Positions 27,756 to 37,778 are shown, counted from the stretch's first letter. The stretch: DNA of 64,000 nucleotides from an uncultured Pseudomonadota bacterium (GCA_903921325.1 CAIXPL010000022.1:52467-116466); one strand, 5' to 3'. Notes: generated from the sequence alone by a model not told the origin. Numbers and translations are program-made.

Positions 27756-28766
27756 CTATTCCAGGTGGACACCCGCGGCGCGAATGATCGGTTGCCAGCG
27801 CTGCCAGTCCGCTCGTATCAGTGTGCTCATCTGCAGCGGCGTCAAGGGCATCGGCTCAATGAACGCTTGATCAAGGCGTCGCCTCGCGGCAGGGTCCTCG
27901 GGGATCGCACGCAAGGCGGCGTTCAATGTCTCGACAATGCCCGGTGCGGTGTCATGCGGGGCGATGACGCCGAACCACAGCGTTGACTTATACCCAGGCA
28001 GGCCTGCCTCTTCGGTGGAGGGGGCCGTGGGCAGGGCGCTCATGCGGGTGTTGCCGCCAACGGCCAGCACTCGTACTGCGCCGGCGCGAATCTGCGGCAT
28101 GACCGAGACGGCAGTGACACTCATCAGATCAATGCGACCGGCGACCAGATCAACGAGGGCCGGAGCGGCACCCTTGTAGGGCACATGGGTGAGCGTGATC
28201 CCGGCCATGCTGGCAAATAGATGGGCGCCCAAGTGCAGCGTCGAACCGGCACCGGCCGAACCGTAGCTGAACTGCCCTGGATGGCTGCGCGCCAGGGCGA
28301 TGAACTCGCCCAGATTCGCCGCTTCGAGATCCGGTCGAACAATTAAAATCTGTGTGGCAGAGCCGACCATCCCGACACAGGCCGGATCGGTGAGCGGATC
28401 GAAGGGCATGCGCGCGTAGATGTGCGGGTTAATGGCCACGATTGAATCGGAGGTGAAGCCCAGCGTGTAACCATCGGCTCGCGATTGCAGCACCTGTGCA
28501 ATGCCGGTATTGCCGCTCGCGCCCGGGCGGTTCTCGATCACCACCGATTGGCCCAACGCGCTGCCGATGCGTTCGGCCGCTACCCGCGCGGCCAGATCAA
28601 CGATCGCCCCGGGCGCAAACGGAACGATCAGGTGGATAGGGCGGTTCGGGTAGGTCTGCGCCGTGGCTGGCGCGCCCAAACCGATGCTCGCAAAAATCGA
28701 GAGCATCAGCCAGGAACACAACGAGGGAACCGCGGCCCGCGGCCGGTAGCGCGACAAAGACCCCAT
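27756..28766 (-). CDS. Bug-type (TTT family) periplasmic substrate-binding receptor
   Basis: 336 residues from ATG 28766, whose A is shared with the TGA of the upstream luciferase-like gene (TGATG), a classic re-initiation junction. A leader with a hydrophobic stretch (SWLMLSIFASIGLGAPATA) precedes TYPNRPIHLIVPFAPGAIVDLAA. VVIENRPGASGNTG, LTHVPYKGAAPALVDL and APSTEEAGLPGYK are the family blocks. Direct coupling to a flavin monooxygenase suggests that it imports or senses that enzyme's substrate. Confidence 0.9.
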   Translation of the reverse strand: MGSLSRYRPRAAVPSLCSWLMLSIFASIGLGAPATAQTYPNRPIHLIVPFAPGAIVDLAARVAAERIGSALGQSVVIENRPGASGNTGIAQVLQSRADGYTLGFTSDSIVAINPHIYARMPFDPLTDPACVGMVGSATQILIVRPDLEAANLGEFIALARSHPGQFSYGSAGAGSTLHLGAHLFASMAGITLTHVPYKGAAPALVDLVAGRIDLMSVTAVSVMPQIRAGAVRVLAVGGNTRMSALPTAPSTEEAGLPGYKSTLWFGVIAPHDTAPGIVETLNAALRAIPEDPAARRRLDQAFIEPMPLTPLQMSTLIRADWQRWQPIIRAAGVHLE

Positions 28767-29854
28767 CAGAAGGGTTCGAACGCTTTCATCTGCGGAATCA
28801 CCTCGGTGCCGAACAGGCGTAAGGAGCGCATCAGGTCTTCCTCGGCGAGCGAACCAAAGTTGAACTCGCCGAAGTAGGTGTTGAAGATGCCCTCTTCTGA
28901 CCACTGCCGTAGCTTGCGCGCGACGGTGTCGGGTGACCCAACCAGAATCAGGTCGTGATCGAGCAGCCATTGCGGATCAGCCAGGTGCATCACCACATCG
29001 GCCGCCTCGGGTTCGCCGCGCTCGTAGAATTTTTCGGCATGTTGGGCAAGCAGGCCCTTCAACTCGGCGTCGCTGCCCGCCTGTCCGACAAAACCGCGAT
29101 AGGCACGACCGGCCTGCTCCAGGCCGCGATCCAGCGCACGCTGGTCGGTTTCATCGACATAGATCGCGGTGGAATAGGCAATGTTCGGTTTGTGCGTCCA
29201 GCCAGCGGCCTTCCAGAGCTCCAGATAGCGTGAATAGCGATCACGCGCGGTGGCACGGCTGAACAGGAAAAAATAGCCGGTGTTGATGCCCTCGCGGGCA
29301 CAAAAGGCGAGCGTGGCCGGGTCGCGCGATTCAATCCATAGCGGCGGATGCGGACGCTGCAAAGAGGGCATGCACATCAGCACGTCAGAGGCCTTGTGGT
29401 ACTGCCCTTCATAATCGAACGGTTCGGTCGCGGCGCACGCGCGGCGCAGAAAATCCACGAATTCCAGAGTCACCGCACGGCGTGGCTCGTAATCAACGCC
29501 ATAGGGGCCAAAATAGGATTTGACGATGCCCGGTACCAGACCCACTTCAAGCCGGCCGTTCAGAATATGGTCGGCCAGGATGATGTCCTCGGCCAGACGA
29601 ACCGGGTGATGCAGCGACACCACATAGCCCATCGCACCAAGGCGAATGCGGCTCGTTTGAACGCCGGCGCCGATGACATAGGCACTCGGTGAGGGCATCC
29701 AGCTCTCATCAGGACGGAAGTGATGCTCGACGCTGAAGCCAAAGTCATAGCCCAAATCGTCACACAGCTTGAGTTCACGCCAGAGCTGCGCATAGCGCTC
29801 GGCGCCGGTCATGCCCGGCTTGCCCCAGACGTGGCTGAAATGACCAAATTTCAT
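28766..29854 (-). CDS. LLM-class (luciferase-like) flavin-dependent monooxygenase
   Basis: 362 residues from ATG 29854, with AAGGA about 7 bases upstream. The bacterial-luciferase TIM barrel is clear: DLGYDFGFSVEHHFRPDESW near the N-terminus, then SRIRLGAMGYVVSLHHPVRLAED and DHILNGRLEVGLVPG. Late HDLILVGSPDTVARKLRQW is the usual final segment. Reduced flavin from a separate reductase and O2 are used to oxygenate a substrate; the family covers sulfonates, alkanes and N-heterocycles. The downstream Bug gene is translationally coupled. A Rieske oxygenase lies upstream on the same strand after a 148-bp gap. Confidence 0.9.
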   Translation of the reverse strand: MKFGHFSHVWGKPGMTGAERYAQLWRELKLCDDLGYDFGFSVEHHFRPDESWMPSPSAYVIGAGVQTSRIRLGAMGYVVSLHHPVRLAEDIILADHILNGRLEVGLVPGIVKSYFGPYGVDYEPRRAVTLEFVDFLRRACAATEPFDYEGQYHKASDVLMCMPSLQRPHPPLWIESRDPATLAFCAREGINTGYFFLFSRATARDRYSRYLELWKAAGWTHKPNIAYSTAIYVDETDQRALDRGLEQAGRAYRGFVGQAGSDAELKGLLAQHAEKFYERGEPEAADVVMHLADPQWLLDHDLILVGSPDTVARKLRQWSEEGIFNTYFGEFNFGSLAEEDLMRSLRLFGTEVIPQMKAFEPF

Positions 29855-30002
29855 GAAAATTCCTTCATGACTGTGCTGATATTCACGGCTACTTCGGATG
29901 CCTTGGATTTCAGTGATTGGAATTGAATGGCTGCGCTGGCAACGGCGTTCGTGGTGAGTGCATCGACCAGGGCTGCTGCGAATGTGATCGCCGCGATCCC
30001 TC

Positions 30003-31049
30003 TCAGGCCGACACCGGCACATGAATCTGTTCGGCCGCCAGGCGTCGCTCGAACACCCGGCGCGCATGCAGTCGCGCACCATCGGCCGCGATGTCGACAT
30101 AGTTGCGCTCAGGGTAGCGGCTCAAGCTGCGCTGCTGTGCCTCCAGAATGGACCAGTCTTCCTTGAAGGTGCGCCCCACTTCTGCGAACAGCTGCTCGGT
30201 GGCCTGCGGCTCATCCTGACGATACCCGTTGGAGGCCGACCAGAAGTACAGGCAGGATGATTCGGTTACTGGCGTGATGCCATGAAACAGGCGCAGCGAA
30301 AATCCGCCTTCGCGCTTGCCCTCTTTGGCACCGGTGTCGGCATCAATCGCCCCACTCCATTGCACAATCGCCCCAGGGATGTGCAAGTCAAATTCCTGCC
30401 AGCGATCGACCCGCTGTTTACCGAAGCGCACCGCCTTGGCGAAGGTGGGCGGAGGCAGGCAGTTCATCATCCAGCGCATGAAATGAAGGCCGTTGTCCTT
30501 GGGCGTGATCTGCATGGTGGCAGTGACATGCGAATCCGCGTCGCCGCCGATGGTCTGTCCATGCACATAGCCCAGGTGGGTGAGATCCATGAGGTTGTCG
30601 ATCAATAAGTTGCCATTGCACCGGATCGGGTACATGTCATGCCGGTGCGGCCAGTGGGTCGTGTCGTTGTGGTAGGGGTAGTCAACGATCTTGCTCGCAT
30701 CGGCGCGCGCCGGTGGCCCCATCCAGATCCACAGCATTTGATCCTTCTCGACCAGCGGATAGCGACGCAGGTTCGCGCGGGGAGGTATGCGGTCCTGCCC
30801 CGGCACATCGACGCACTTGCCTTCGCCATCAAAGGTGAGGCCGTGATAGCCGCATTGAATGCCGCGCCCGGTGATCGAGCCACAGGACAAGGGCAGGCCA
30901 CGATGGGCGCAGCGGTTCTCCAGCGCCACCGCCTTGCCGTCCTGGCCGCGAAACAGCACCACTTCTTCACCGAGCAGGGTGCGGCCAATGGGTTGCTCTT
31001 TCAGTTCGTCCGCCCAGGCGGCGACATACCAGTCGTTCCAGATGAACAT
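30003..31049 (-). CDS. Rieske non-haem iron oxygenase, alpha subunit (VanA/phthalate-oxygenase type)
   Basis: 348 residues with GGAGG 6 bases before ATG 31049. The Rieske [2Fe-2S] ligands are CAHRG and CGYHG (about residues 47 and 67). The mononuclear iron segment is DNLMDLTHLGYVHGQ. The size and lack of a beta subunit fit the VanA, O-demethylase or phthalate-dioxygenase group. A cognate ferredoxin/flavin reductase (VanB type) is not adjacent, so electrons must come from elsewhere. The reaction would be hydroxylation or O/N-demethylation of an aromatic or heterocyclic acid. Association with the luciferase-like oxygenase and hydrolase suggests one catabolic route. Confidence 0.9.
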   Translation of the reverse strand: MFIWNDWYVAAWADELKEQPIGRTLLGEEVVLFRGQDGKAVALENRCAHRGLPLSCGSITGRGIQCGYHGLTFDGEGKCVDVPGQDRIPPRANLRRYPLVEKDQMLWIWMGPPARADASKIVDYPYHNDTTHWPHRHDMYPIRCNGNLLIDNLMDLTHLGYVHGQTIGGDADSHVTATMQITPKDNGLHFMRWMMNCLPPPTFAKAVRFGKQRVDRWQEFDLHIPGAIVQWSGAIDADTGAKEGKREGGFSLRLFHGITPVTESSCLYFWSASNGYRQDEPQATEQLFAEVGRTFKEDWSILEAQQRSLSRYPERNYVDIAADGARLHARRVFERRLAAEQIHVPVSA

Positions 31050-31222
31050 CGTCTGCCTCCGTGCACCGCTCCCGGCTCTGCCGATCAGTCGGCGCCGGTT
31101 AGCAGGATTGTTGTCCCGCTATGGTACAGATTTGCAGCAAGAGGCAGGCGGCGCAGGTGCGGCCTGCCGCACGCTGAGCCAGGCAGTCAGATTTGCACCC
31201 CGGTGCGCGAACTGCAATAGGT

Positions 31223-33160
31223 CTAGCCCGGCAATTTCGTCGGCAGACCGCTCAAATAGCCCACTGCGGCACCGTAGCGATTGCGGTAATTGGCGCGCAC
31301 CAGAGGATCGAGTATGTCGATCACCTTCGAATGCAGCCCGCCGGTGATCTTGCCTGAGGCGTCCTTGGTGAGCTCCCAATCCCCGGCATGCTGGAAATTG
31401 CTCATGATGTAGGCAAATCCGTTCATATCATCGACGGCTTGCAAGCCCGTGGATTCGGCGCCCGACGGACAGGAGAGCAGACGGGTGAGAGTCTTGCGAT
31501 CCACGTCGTAGGCCCACAGAAAATTGTTCACATGCAGGCCGCTGTCCTCGCCGATGAACAGCGTGCGCAGGCGTTCAGAGAACTTGATGTTGTCCGGGTT
31601 GGCGATATGGTCCTGGTCAGCCAGGTTGCCAAGCGCATCGGGCTTGGTCAGGTCAACGCCGACCAAGGCCGGAATGGCACTCATGTCGCGCGGCACCCAG
31701 TCACTGGCAATCGGCTGACCGCCTTCGTCGGCTTGTGCGCCGCCCAGATTGAGTGCGTAGATGGCACCAGCATTCGGACCTTCGACAGAAATCCCGCCCG
31801 AGCCGTTTTTCATGGCCGGCTGGATATAGCTGATGACCGAATAGGCAATCTTGTCGGCCGTGTTGACCGTGGTGCCTTCCATTTTGGTGAACCCGAGGCT
31901 GCCACCCTTGTATGCCGCGTAGCGATGGGTTTCCAGGAACGCGGCGGCCAGTTCCTGGCCGGGCGCGAATTTGACCCACTGTGTCTTGCCATTGAACGGG
32001 ATCGCGGTATAGCTTGAATCCTTCGGGTCAGTGGTCTTTACGCTGACGATGTCCTCAACCTTGAGGCGATCGGCCAGGGCCTTGATGGCATCGCTTGAGG
32101 CGTGACCCAGACGCACCCAGCGCAAATCGGCCGAGCCCCCATTCGCCGCGCTTCTCTGCAGCCAGCGTGCCACGTAGAGCGTGCCGCTACTCAGATCGCG
32201 CGGACGGTCGGCGATGAACATGAACAGGCCACCGTTGGTCGCATCGTCACCCATGAGGACGGTGCGCTCATCGGGCATCACCTGCACCAGTTCATGCGAA
32301 ATGCGGCCCAGGCAGTAGTGTTTGACCACCGTGCCGGTGCCATCAGGATGCACCGTCACTTCGGGCAGATGGCCATAGTGGTAAGGGTTGGCCTTGGTCG
32401 GATCACCGAATAGATTCTGACTGAATGCCTTGAAGCGCACGTCACCGCGAGCCACGGTGGCATCGGGTTCGTATTCTTCACTGGACAGGTGGGTATTCCA
32501 GGGCGAACGGCTGGCGCCGCAAGTGATCCACAAGCCGTTGGCCGTGCTTGTGTCCACCGACGAATACTGCACCAGACTCAAGCGCCCGGTGGCCGTGTTC
32601 TGATCCAGGGTGAGCACAGCAATCGGCGAGGGCAGCGTGCCATACAGGGGTGCTCCCGCCGCGTCGCGAGTGGTGTATTCAAACTGCACCACGGCAAACA
32701 CGGTATGGCCTTTCACGCCCGGAACGCGGGGACGCTCAAGCTTGAGTAATGACATCCCGTCGGGGCAGTCAGAAAAAATGTGCCGCTTGCCCGCATCGCT
32801 CGGGTCGAGGATGGGCTTGCCCTGAATATCGTAATAACCGCCGGCAAGCAGCGTGCCGCCAGCACCGTCGGGTACCTGCGTGCCGGTGATGAAGAACGGT
32901 TCATAGGCGAGCTTGAATGTTCTCTGAGTGCCATCGGCATAGTCGGCAACCAGGCTCGAACCCACTGCGGTAGTGGCCATCTGGGCCGGTTCGGCCAGGC
33001 TGGGGGCGGCCATGCCGACAAAGCGCACGGAGGTGGGTTTTGCCGCGCCCGGGGCTGCCATCCATCCGGCCAGAGAGTCACAGGCAGCCAGTGGCAGCAC
33101 GGCAGCGCCAGAGAGCAATTGCAGCGCGCGCCGGCGCGAGAGATCAACGGATGGGGTCAT
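31223..33160 (-). CDS. PhoX-family (DUF839) Tat-exported lipoprotein
   Basis: 645 residues from ATG 33160. The N-terminus combines a twin-arginine motif (LSRRRALQL) with a lipobox (LPLAAC), so it is probably a Tat-exported lipoprotein. The body is the PhoX-type beta-propeller: LPEVTVHPDGTGTVVKHYCLGR, NGLWITCGASRSPWNTHLSSEE and GEDSGLHVNNFLWAYDVD are family segments with acidic and His residues for Ca/Fe binding. PhoX is a calcium- and iron-dependent phosphatase. Many family members lack proven phosphatase activity, so function is only inferred. It is monocistronic, and no Pho-box was recognised. Confidence 0.82.
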   Translation of the reverse strand: MTPSVDLSRRRALQLLSGAAVLPLAACDSLAGWMAAPGAAKPTSVRFVGMAAPSLAEPAQMATTAVGSSLVADYADGTQRTFKLAYEPFFITGTQVPDGAGGTLLAGGYYDIQGKPILDPSDAGKRHIFSDCPDGMSLLKLERPRVPGVKGHTVFAVVQFEYTTRDAAGAPLYGTLPSPIAVLTLDQNTATGRLSLVQYSSVDTSTANGLWITCGASRSPWNTHLSSEEYEPDATVARGDVRFKAFSQNLFGDPTKANPYHYGHLPEVTVHPDGTGTVVKHYCLGRISHELVQVMPDERTVLMGDDATNGGLFMFIADRPRDLSSGTLYVARWLQRSAANGGSADLRWVRLGHASSDAIKALADRLKVEDIVSVKTTDPKDSSYTAIPFNGKTQWVKFAPGQELAAAFLETHRYAAYKGGSLGFTKMEGTTVNTADKIAYSVISYIQPAMKNGSGGISVEGPNAGAIYALNLGGAQADEGGQPIASDWVPRDMSAIPALVGVDLTKPDALGNLADQDHIANPDNIKFSERLRTLFIGEDSGLHVNNFLWAYDVDRKTLTRLLSCPSGAESTGLQAVDDMNGFAYIMSNFQHAGDWELTKDASGKITGGLHSKVIDILDPLVRANYRNRYGAAVGYLSGLPTKLPG

Positions 33161-33266
33161 GGCATGCTCCGGTCGGGCCCTTCGGAGCGGCCATGCTAGG
33201 TCCGCAACATGACACATTCGTGACGGGCAGCGTGCGCTCGCTGCCCGAGTGTCATTTGCCAGTGCA

Positions 33267-34700
33267 CTACAGCCCGGCCTGGCTCACGAATTTCGAGATC
33301 AGGTAGGGTTCGATGGCCTCGCTCCCGCCCTCTGACCCATAGCCTGAGTCTTTCACGCCGCCAAAGGGTACCTCGGGCAGTGCCAGACCCAGATTATTGA
33401 TCGTGAGCATGCCGGTCTCGATCTGGCTCGCGATGGCGTTGGCCGTTTTAGCCGAACGGGTCCAGGCGTAGGCTGCCAGCCCGTAGGGCAGCCGGTTGGC
33501 CTCTTTGACCGCGTCATCAAAGTTTTTGAACGGATTGATGATGGCCAGTGGTCCGAACGGTTCGGTATTCATGGACATCGCATCGGTATCCACCTCGGTG
33601 AGCACCGTCGGCTGGAAGAAATTGCCGTGCTCACCAATCGGTGAGCCACCGGTTTGCACCGTGGCACCGTGATGCCGGGCATCATCGACATGCTCGATCA
33701 TGGCACTCTGGCGACGCGGGTTGGCAAGGGTTGCCATGCGGGTGTCCTTATCGAATCCTGAGCCGACTTTGATCCCTTTGGTGTACTCAACGAATTTGGC
33801 GACGAACTGTTGATAGACCCCTTCTTGCACCAGAAAGCGGGTGGGCGAGACGCATACCTGTCCAGCATTGCGATATTTGGCGCTGGCCATGGCCTTGGCC
33901 GCAATATCGATGTCGGCATCATCAAACACCACCACCGGCGCGTGCCCGCCCAGTTCCATGGTGACCCGCTTCATGTGCAGGCCGGCCAGGGCGGCCAGTT
34001 GCTTGCCTACCGGCGTTGAGCCGGTGAAAGTGATCTTGCGGATGACCGGGTGCGGAATCAGGTAGCTTGAAATGTCGCCCGGATTGCCATAGACCAGATT
34101 GATGGCGCCGGCCGGTACCCCGGCATCGGCAAATGCACGCACCAATTCCGCAGGTGATGCGGGTGTTTCTTCAGGCGCTTTGAGGATGACTGAGCATCCG
34201 GTGGCGAGCGCCGCGGAGAGCTTGCGCACCGCCTGATTGATCGGAAAATTCCACGGCGTGAACGCAGCCACCGGACCCACCGGTTCGCGCAGCACCAACT
34301 GATACACCCCTTCGGCGCGGGCCGGAATGACACGGCCATAGGCGCGCCGCCCTTCCTCGGCAAACCAGTCAATGATGTCAGCGCCCGCCAGGGTCTCCAT
34401 GCGCGCTTCGGCCAGCGGCTTGCCCTGCTCATAGGTCATATACGTGGCCACGGTGTCGGCCCGTTCACGGAACAGATCGGCCGCCTTGCGCAGAATCTTG
34501 CTGCGGTCATACGCGGACACCTTGCGCCACACCTTATAGCCCTTCTCGGCAGCTTCCAGCGCACGATCGAGGTCGGCGTTCTCGGCATAGGCGAGGGTGC
34601 CGATCTGGCTATGGTCGGCCGGATTCACCACCGGCATCGTGCGGCCCGAGGCGGCCGGACACCACTGGCCGTCGATGAACAGTTGGGTATTGGGGTACAT
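33267..34700 (-). CDS. gabD: NAD(P)-dependent succinate-semialdehyde dehydrogenase family
   Basis: 477 residues from ATG 34700, with AGTGAG shortly upstream; GTG 34709 has no ribosome site. The aldehyde dehydrogenase fold has [14 protein letters not shown], the cofactor turn [11 protein letters not shown], the catalytic Glu in [14 protein letters not shown] and the catalytic Cys in [12 protein letters not shown]. The Glu-to-Cys spacing is normal. This subgroup oxidises succinate semialdehyde or related short semialdehydes. It is downstream of the Bug and FAD-oxidoreductase genes on the same strand, only 36 bases from the Bug stop, so it likely processes a product of the same substrate. Confidence 0.85.
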   Translation of the reverse strand: MYPNTQLFIDGQWCPAASGRTMPVVNPADHSQIGTLAYAENADLDRALEAAEKGYKVWRKVSAYDRSKILRKAADLFRERADTVATYMTYEQGKPLAEARMETLAGADIIDWFAEEGRRAYGRVIPARAEGVYQLVLREPVGPVAAFTPWNFPINQAVRKLSAALATGCSVILKAPEETPASPAELVRAFADAGVPAGAINLVYGNPGDISSYLIPHPVIRKITFTGSTPVGKQLAALAGLHMKRVTMELGGHAPVVVFDDADIDIAAKAMASAKYRNAGQVCVSPTRFLVQEGVYQQFVAKFVEYTKGIKVGSGFDKDTRMATLANPRRQSAMIEHVDDARHHGATVQTGGSPIGEHGNFFQPTVLTEVDTDAMSMNTEPFGPLAIINPFKNFDDAVKEANRLPYGLAAYAWTRSAKTANAIASQIETGMLTINNLGLALPEVPFGGVKDSGYGSEGGSEAIEPYLISKFVSQAGL

Positions 34701-34736
34701 GGCGCTCACTTGTAGGAAATCAATGAAAACAACCCG

Positions 34737-35852
34737 TCATTCTAGATGAATGCCTTTCTCGTTCATGAGAATGCTCATTTGGACCGTTTCCTCCTGAACC
34801 CGTGCTCGTAGCGTTGCCGCCGAACTGCCTTGTGCTTCCCAGCCCTGATTGAACAGTCGCTCACGGGTTTCAGGTTCGTTCATGATCGGGCCAATCAGGG
34901 CACCCAACTGGGATTGTGCCTCTGCGGACAAGCGTGCCGGACCGACCAGCGCGGCCCACACGCTCAACTGAAAGTCTTTGACGCCAATCTCGGCGAGGGG
35001 CGGCACGCCAGGGGCAAGTGCGCTGGCCGGACCGGTGAGGCCGATGGCTTTGAGCCGGCCGGCTTTCACCTGGGGAATGACCAGACCGGGGGGTACCAGA
35101 GCCAACTGGATCTGCCCGCCCAGTATCGCGTTGATGACCGCGGGGTTGCCTTGATAGGGCACGTGCAGCGAATTCATGCCGGGCGTACGGGATTTGAGCA
35201 ATTCCATGCCCAGATGGGCCATCGAGCCGGTGCCGACCGAGCCGTAACTCCAGCGCTCACCACTTTGCGCGGCGGCCGCCAGAAACGCTCTTCCATCGGG
35301 GATGTCATTGCGCGCAGCCAGAACCAGTGGCGCGGTGGCGAGCAGCGAGAGAAGTGTAAAGTCAGTTTGCGGATCGTACGGCAGACGCGGATAGAGCTGC
35401 CGTGCGGTGGTCAGGTTGCCGTTGATCACGACCCCCAGCGTATGGTCATCGACTGCTTTGGCGACCTGATCGGTCGCGATATTGCCACCGGCACCCGGAT
35501 GGGCCTCGACCACCACGGCCTGCCCCAGGCGACGCGCGAGCGGATCGGCCAGCGCACGCGCGACCATGTCCGGTGTCGATCCGCCGGGAAACCCGAGCAA
35601 AATGCGTAAGGGTCGGTTCGGCCAGCTGGTGGCTGCGACGGCTGGGGTAACCAGCGGGGCGAGTAGTGGCATGCCCAATGCGGCGGCGATCGGCCTCGTA
35701 CCAGGCACCGTGATGCGGATGCCCACGCGGGCAGCAGGTGCGCCGAGCACGCGCGCGCCAAGTGCCAGTGCGCCCAGGGATTTGAGACTGTCTCGTCGTT
35801 TCATCGTCACCTTGTCATACGGACTTGAGGCGCCAGACGCCTCGTCATTCAT
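34737..35852 (-). CDS. Bug-type (TTT family) receptor with Tat-like leader
   Basis: 371 residues if started at ATG 35852, which overlaps the upstream gene's stop (ATGA). ATG 35804 (MKRRDSLKS) is the alternative. The leader contains KRRDSLKSLGALALG, a Tat-like twin-arginine motif, and is longer than other Bug leaders, running to about residue 74 (TPAVAA) before TSWPNRPLRILLGFPGGSTPD. Blocks VVVEAHPGAGGN and SLHVPYQGNPAVI are family-typical. Tat export would be unusual since Bug proteins normally use Sec. It sits between the FAD oxidoreductase and SSADH. Confidence 0.88.
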   Translation of the reverse strand: MNDEASGASSPYDKVTMKRRDSLKSLGALALGARVLGAPAARVGIRITVPGTRPIAAALGMPLLAPLVTPAVAATSWPNRPLRILLGFPGGSTPDMVARALADPLARRLGQAVVVEAHPGAGGNIATDQVAKAVDDHTLGVVINGNLTTARQLYPRLPYDPQTDFTLLSLLATAPLVLAARNDIPDGRAFLAAAAQSGERWSYGSVGTGSMAHLGMELLKSRTPGMNSLHVPYQGNPAVINAILGGQIQLALVPPGLVIPQVKAGRLKAIGLTGPASALAPGVPPLAEIGVKDFQLSVWAALVGPARLSAEAQSQLGALIGPIMNEPETRERLFNQGWEAQGSSAATLRARVQEETVQMSILMNEKGIHLE

Positions 35853-37189
35853 TGCGTGTCGATCCCCAGATACGCCCCGTCGGATTGCAATTGCTGCTGC
35901 AACGCGGCGACCGGCAGATCGCGTGGGGGTAGCCCTTGCTGCAGTGCGAGCGCGGCGGCCGTGCCGGCCGCCTGACCCATCACAAAGCAGCCTCCGGACA
36001 CCCGCGCAGCGGATTGACCGCGATGGGTCATGGAAGCACAGCGTCCGGCCACCAACACGTTGTGCGCCCCTTGTGGCAGCAGCATGCGATAGGGCAGGTG
36101 ATTGAAGCCGCGACTGTGGGGAATGTCCTGCCAGGTGAAGGAAACGGTGCCGGCGACATGCTCTTCAATCATCCAGCCGTTGACGCCAATCGTATCGGGA
36201 AAGCTGACACATTCCAGGACATCGCGTTCGCTCAATTGGTAGTCACCGACCACGCGTCGGGTCTCGCGCACGCCCACCTGGGGCGCAATTTCAAGCAGGT
36301 AGGCGTTTTCAAATCCGGGGGCATCGGCGCGCAGAAAGCGCAGAAACTCGATGATCTGGCGCCGTCCCTCCACCTCTGCAGCGCTCAGTTGCAAGGCATC
36401 GGTGCCATCGACCGGACTGCCATCGGGATTGGCCAGTTGGGTCACATTGGCTCGCCACTCAGTCGGGTTCTTTTGCGGACGAATGATCGGTGCCTTGCGC
36501 GCAAAGTGGTGCCCGCGCGCTTCGGCTGCAGCCATCCACTGTTCCATTTTGTTGAAGGCATCCGCGGCGCGCACCGCATCGACGTTGTTGATGCGGAACA
36601 TGGTCGAGGGATACATCATGTCAGCACCGCCGCTGCCTTTTTCAAAGGGCATGCCGGCATGGGCAGCCAGATCAGCATCGCCTGAACAATCGATGAAACA
36701 ACGCGCCTGCACCGCACGCCGCCCCGAGCGGGTTTCAATCAACAACGCGCCGATTACCCCGGGTGAGTCGATCACCACGCCCACGGCGAGCGCATGAAAT
36801 AAGAGCGTTGTTCCGCGAGCCAGCAGCAGCTCGTCGGCGGCCACTTTGAGCGCCGGATTGTCATACGCCTGTGCCGCGATCTTGCCGCCAAACAGGCGGT
36901 GCGGTTCGTTCAAGCCGCCGAGCGCGCGCATGCGATCAAGCAATTCGTCGGCCACACCGTGCACCACCTGGCGAATCTCGCCGTGCACATTGGCGTGCAG
37001 ACCACAGAAATTGGTGACGCCGGCCGCGGTGCCCATGCCACCCAGAAAGCCATAGCGCTCGATCAGCAAGGTGCGCTGACCAAGGCCTGCGGCCGATGCT
37101 GCCGCAGCGATGCCCGCCGGGCCGCCGCCTAGCACGACGACATCGAATGCGCCCAGAATCGGAGTCTGCCGGCTTGGCTCGACAATCAT
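35849..37189 (-). CDS. FAD-dependent oxidoreductase (FAD_oxidored, PF12831-type)
   Basis: 446 residues from ATG 37189. An N-terminal Rossmann FAD motif VVVLGGGPAGIAAAASAAGLG and the next LLIERYGFLGGMGTA define the family. A second ADP-contact region is CFIDCSGDADLAAHAGMPFEK, and the C-terminus has LVAGRCASMTHRGQSAARV then GGCFVMGQAAGTAAAL. The family includes uncharacterised periplasmic or cytoplasmic oxidoreductases often next to Bug receptors in Burkholderiales. Its stop overlaps the Bug start. The substrate is unknown; oxidation of an alcohol or amine to a semialdehyde handled by the SSADH is a reasonable guess. Confidence 0.83.
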   Translation of the reverse strand: MIVEPSRQTPILGAFDVVVLGGGPAGIAAAASAAGLGQRTLLIERYGFLGGMGTAAGVTNFCGLHANVHGEIRQVVHGVADELLDRMRALGGLNEPHRLFGGKIAAQAYDNPALKVAADELLLARGTTLLFHALAVGVVIDSPGVIGALLIETRSGRRAVQARCFIDCSGDADLAAHAGMPFEKGSGGADMMYPSTMFRINNVDAVRAADAFNKMEQWMAAAEARGHHFARKAPIIRPQKNPTEWRANVTQLANPDGSPVDGTDALQLSAAEVEGRRQIIEFLRFLRADAPGFENAYLLEIAPQVGVRETRRVVGDYQLSERDVLECVSFPDTIGVNGWMIEEHVAGTVSFTWQDIPHSRGFNHLPYRMLLPQGAHNVLVAGRCASMTHRGQSAARVSGGCFVMGQAAGTAAALALQQGLPPRDLPVAALQQQLQSDGAYLGIDTQ

Positions 37190-37196
37190 GTTCGAC

Positions 37197-37778
37197 TCAC
37201 TGCTCGCGACTGAGCACGATTTCAATGCGTCGATCGGGCACCAGCCAGATGAACGCAACAGTCACATACAGAATTTGCGAAATGCGCGGATCGACGAAGG
37301 CAAGGCCGGTGCCCATCAAATAGATTGCGAGCGACAGCAATCCCTTGCGGTCGCGGCCTACGGCCTTGCCCAACAACGACTCTTTGCCTTCGAGCGCGAT
37401 GATTGCCTGCGACAGAATCCAGTAGGCCGTGCCGGCCATGAAAAGCACGACACCGTAGAGGGCGGTTGGCAGTGCCGAATAATGGTTCTCGCCGACCCAG
37501 CTGGTCACCACAGGAAAGAGCGATAGCCAGAACAGCAGATGCAGATTGGCCCACAGGATACGGCCATCGACCCGGCGGGTGGCATGCAGCATGTGGTGGT
37601 GATTGTTCCAGTAGATACCCACGTAGATGAAGCTCAGCACATAGCTCAAAAACACCGGGATGAGTGGGGCGAGGGCCTCAAGGTGCTCACCATGCGGCAC
37701 CTTCATCTCAAGCACCATGATGGTGATGATGATGGCGATGACACCATCGCTGAATGCTTCAAGTCGCCCCTTGCCCAT
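37197..37778 (-). CDS. TMEM175-family potassium channel (DUF1211)
   Basis: 193 residues from ATG 37778. The first helix begins MGKGRLEAFSDGVIAIIITIMVLE, with the FSDG signature of prokaryotic TMEM175 channels. About six transmembrane helices follow, including YVLSFIYVGIYWNNHHHMLH and LLFWLSLFPVVTSWVG. In bacteria this forms a leaky, voltage-independent K+ channel in the inner membrane. It lies just upstream of the FAD-oxidoreductase start (7-base gap) on the same strand, so it may lead that operon by chance. It is divergent from the fumarase-family gene, with 122 bp between starts. Confidence 0.88.
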   Translation of the reverse strand: MGKGRLEAFSDGVIAIIITIMVLEMKVPHGEHLEALAPLIPVFLSYVLSFIYVGIYWNNHHHMLHATRRVDGRILWANLHLLFWLSLFPVVTSWVGENHYSALPTALYGVVLFMAGTAYWILSQAIIALEGKESLLGKAVGRDRKGLLSLAIYLMGTGLAFVDPRISQILYVTVAFIWLVPDRRIEIVLSREQ

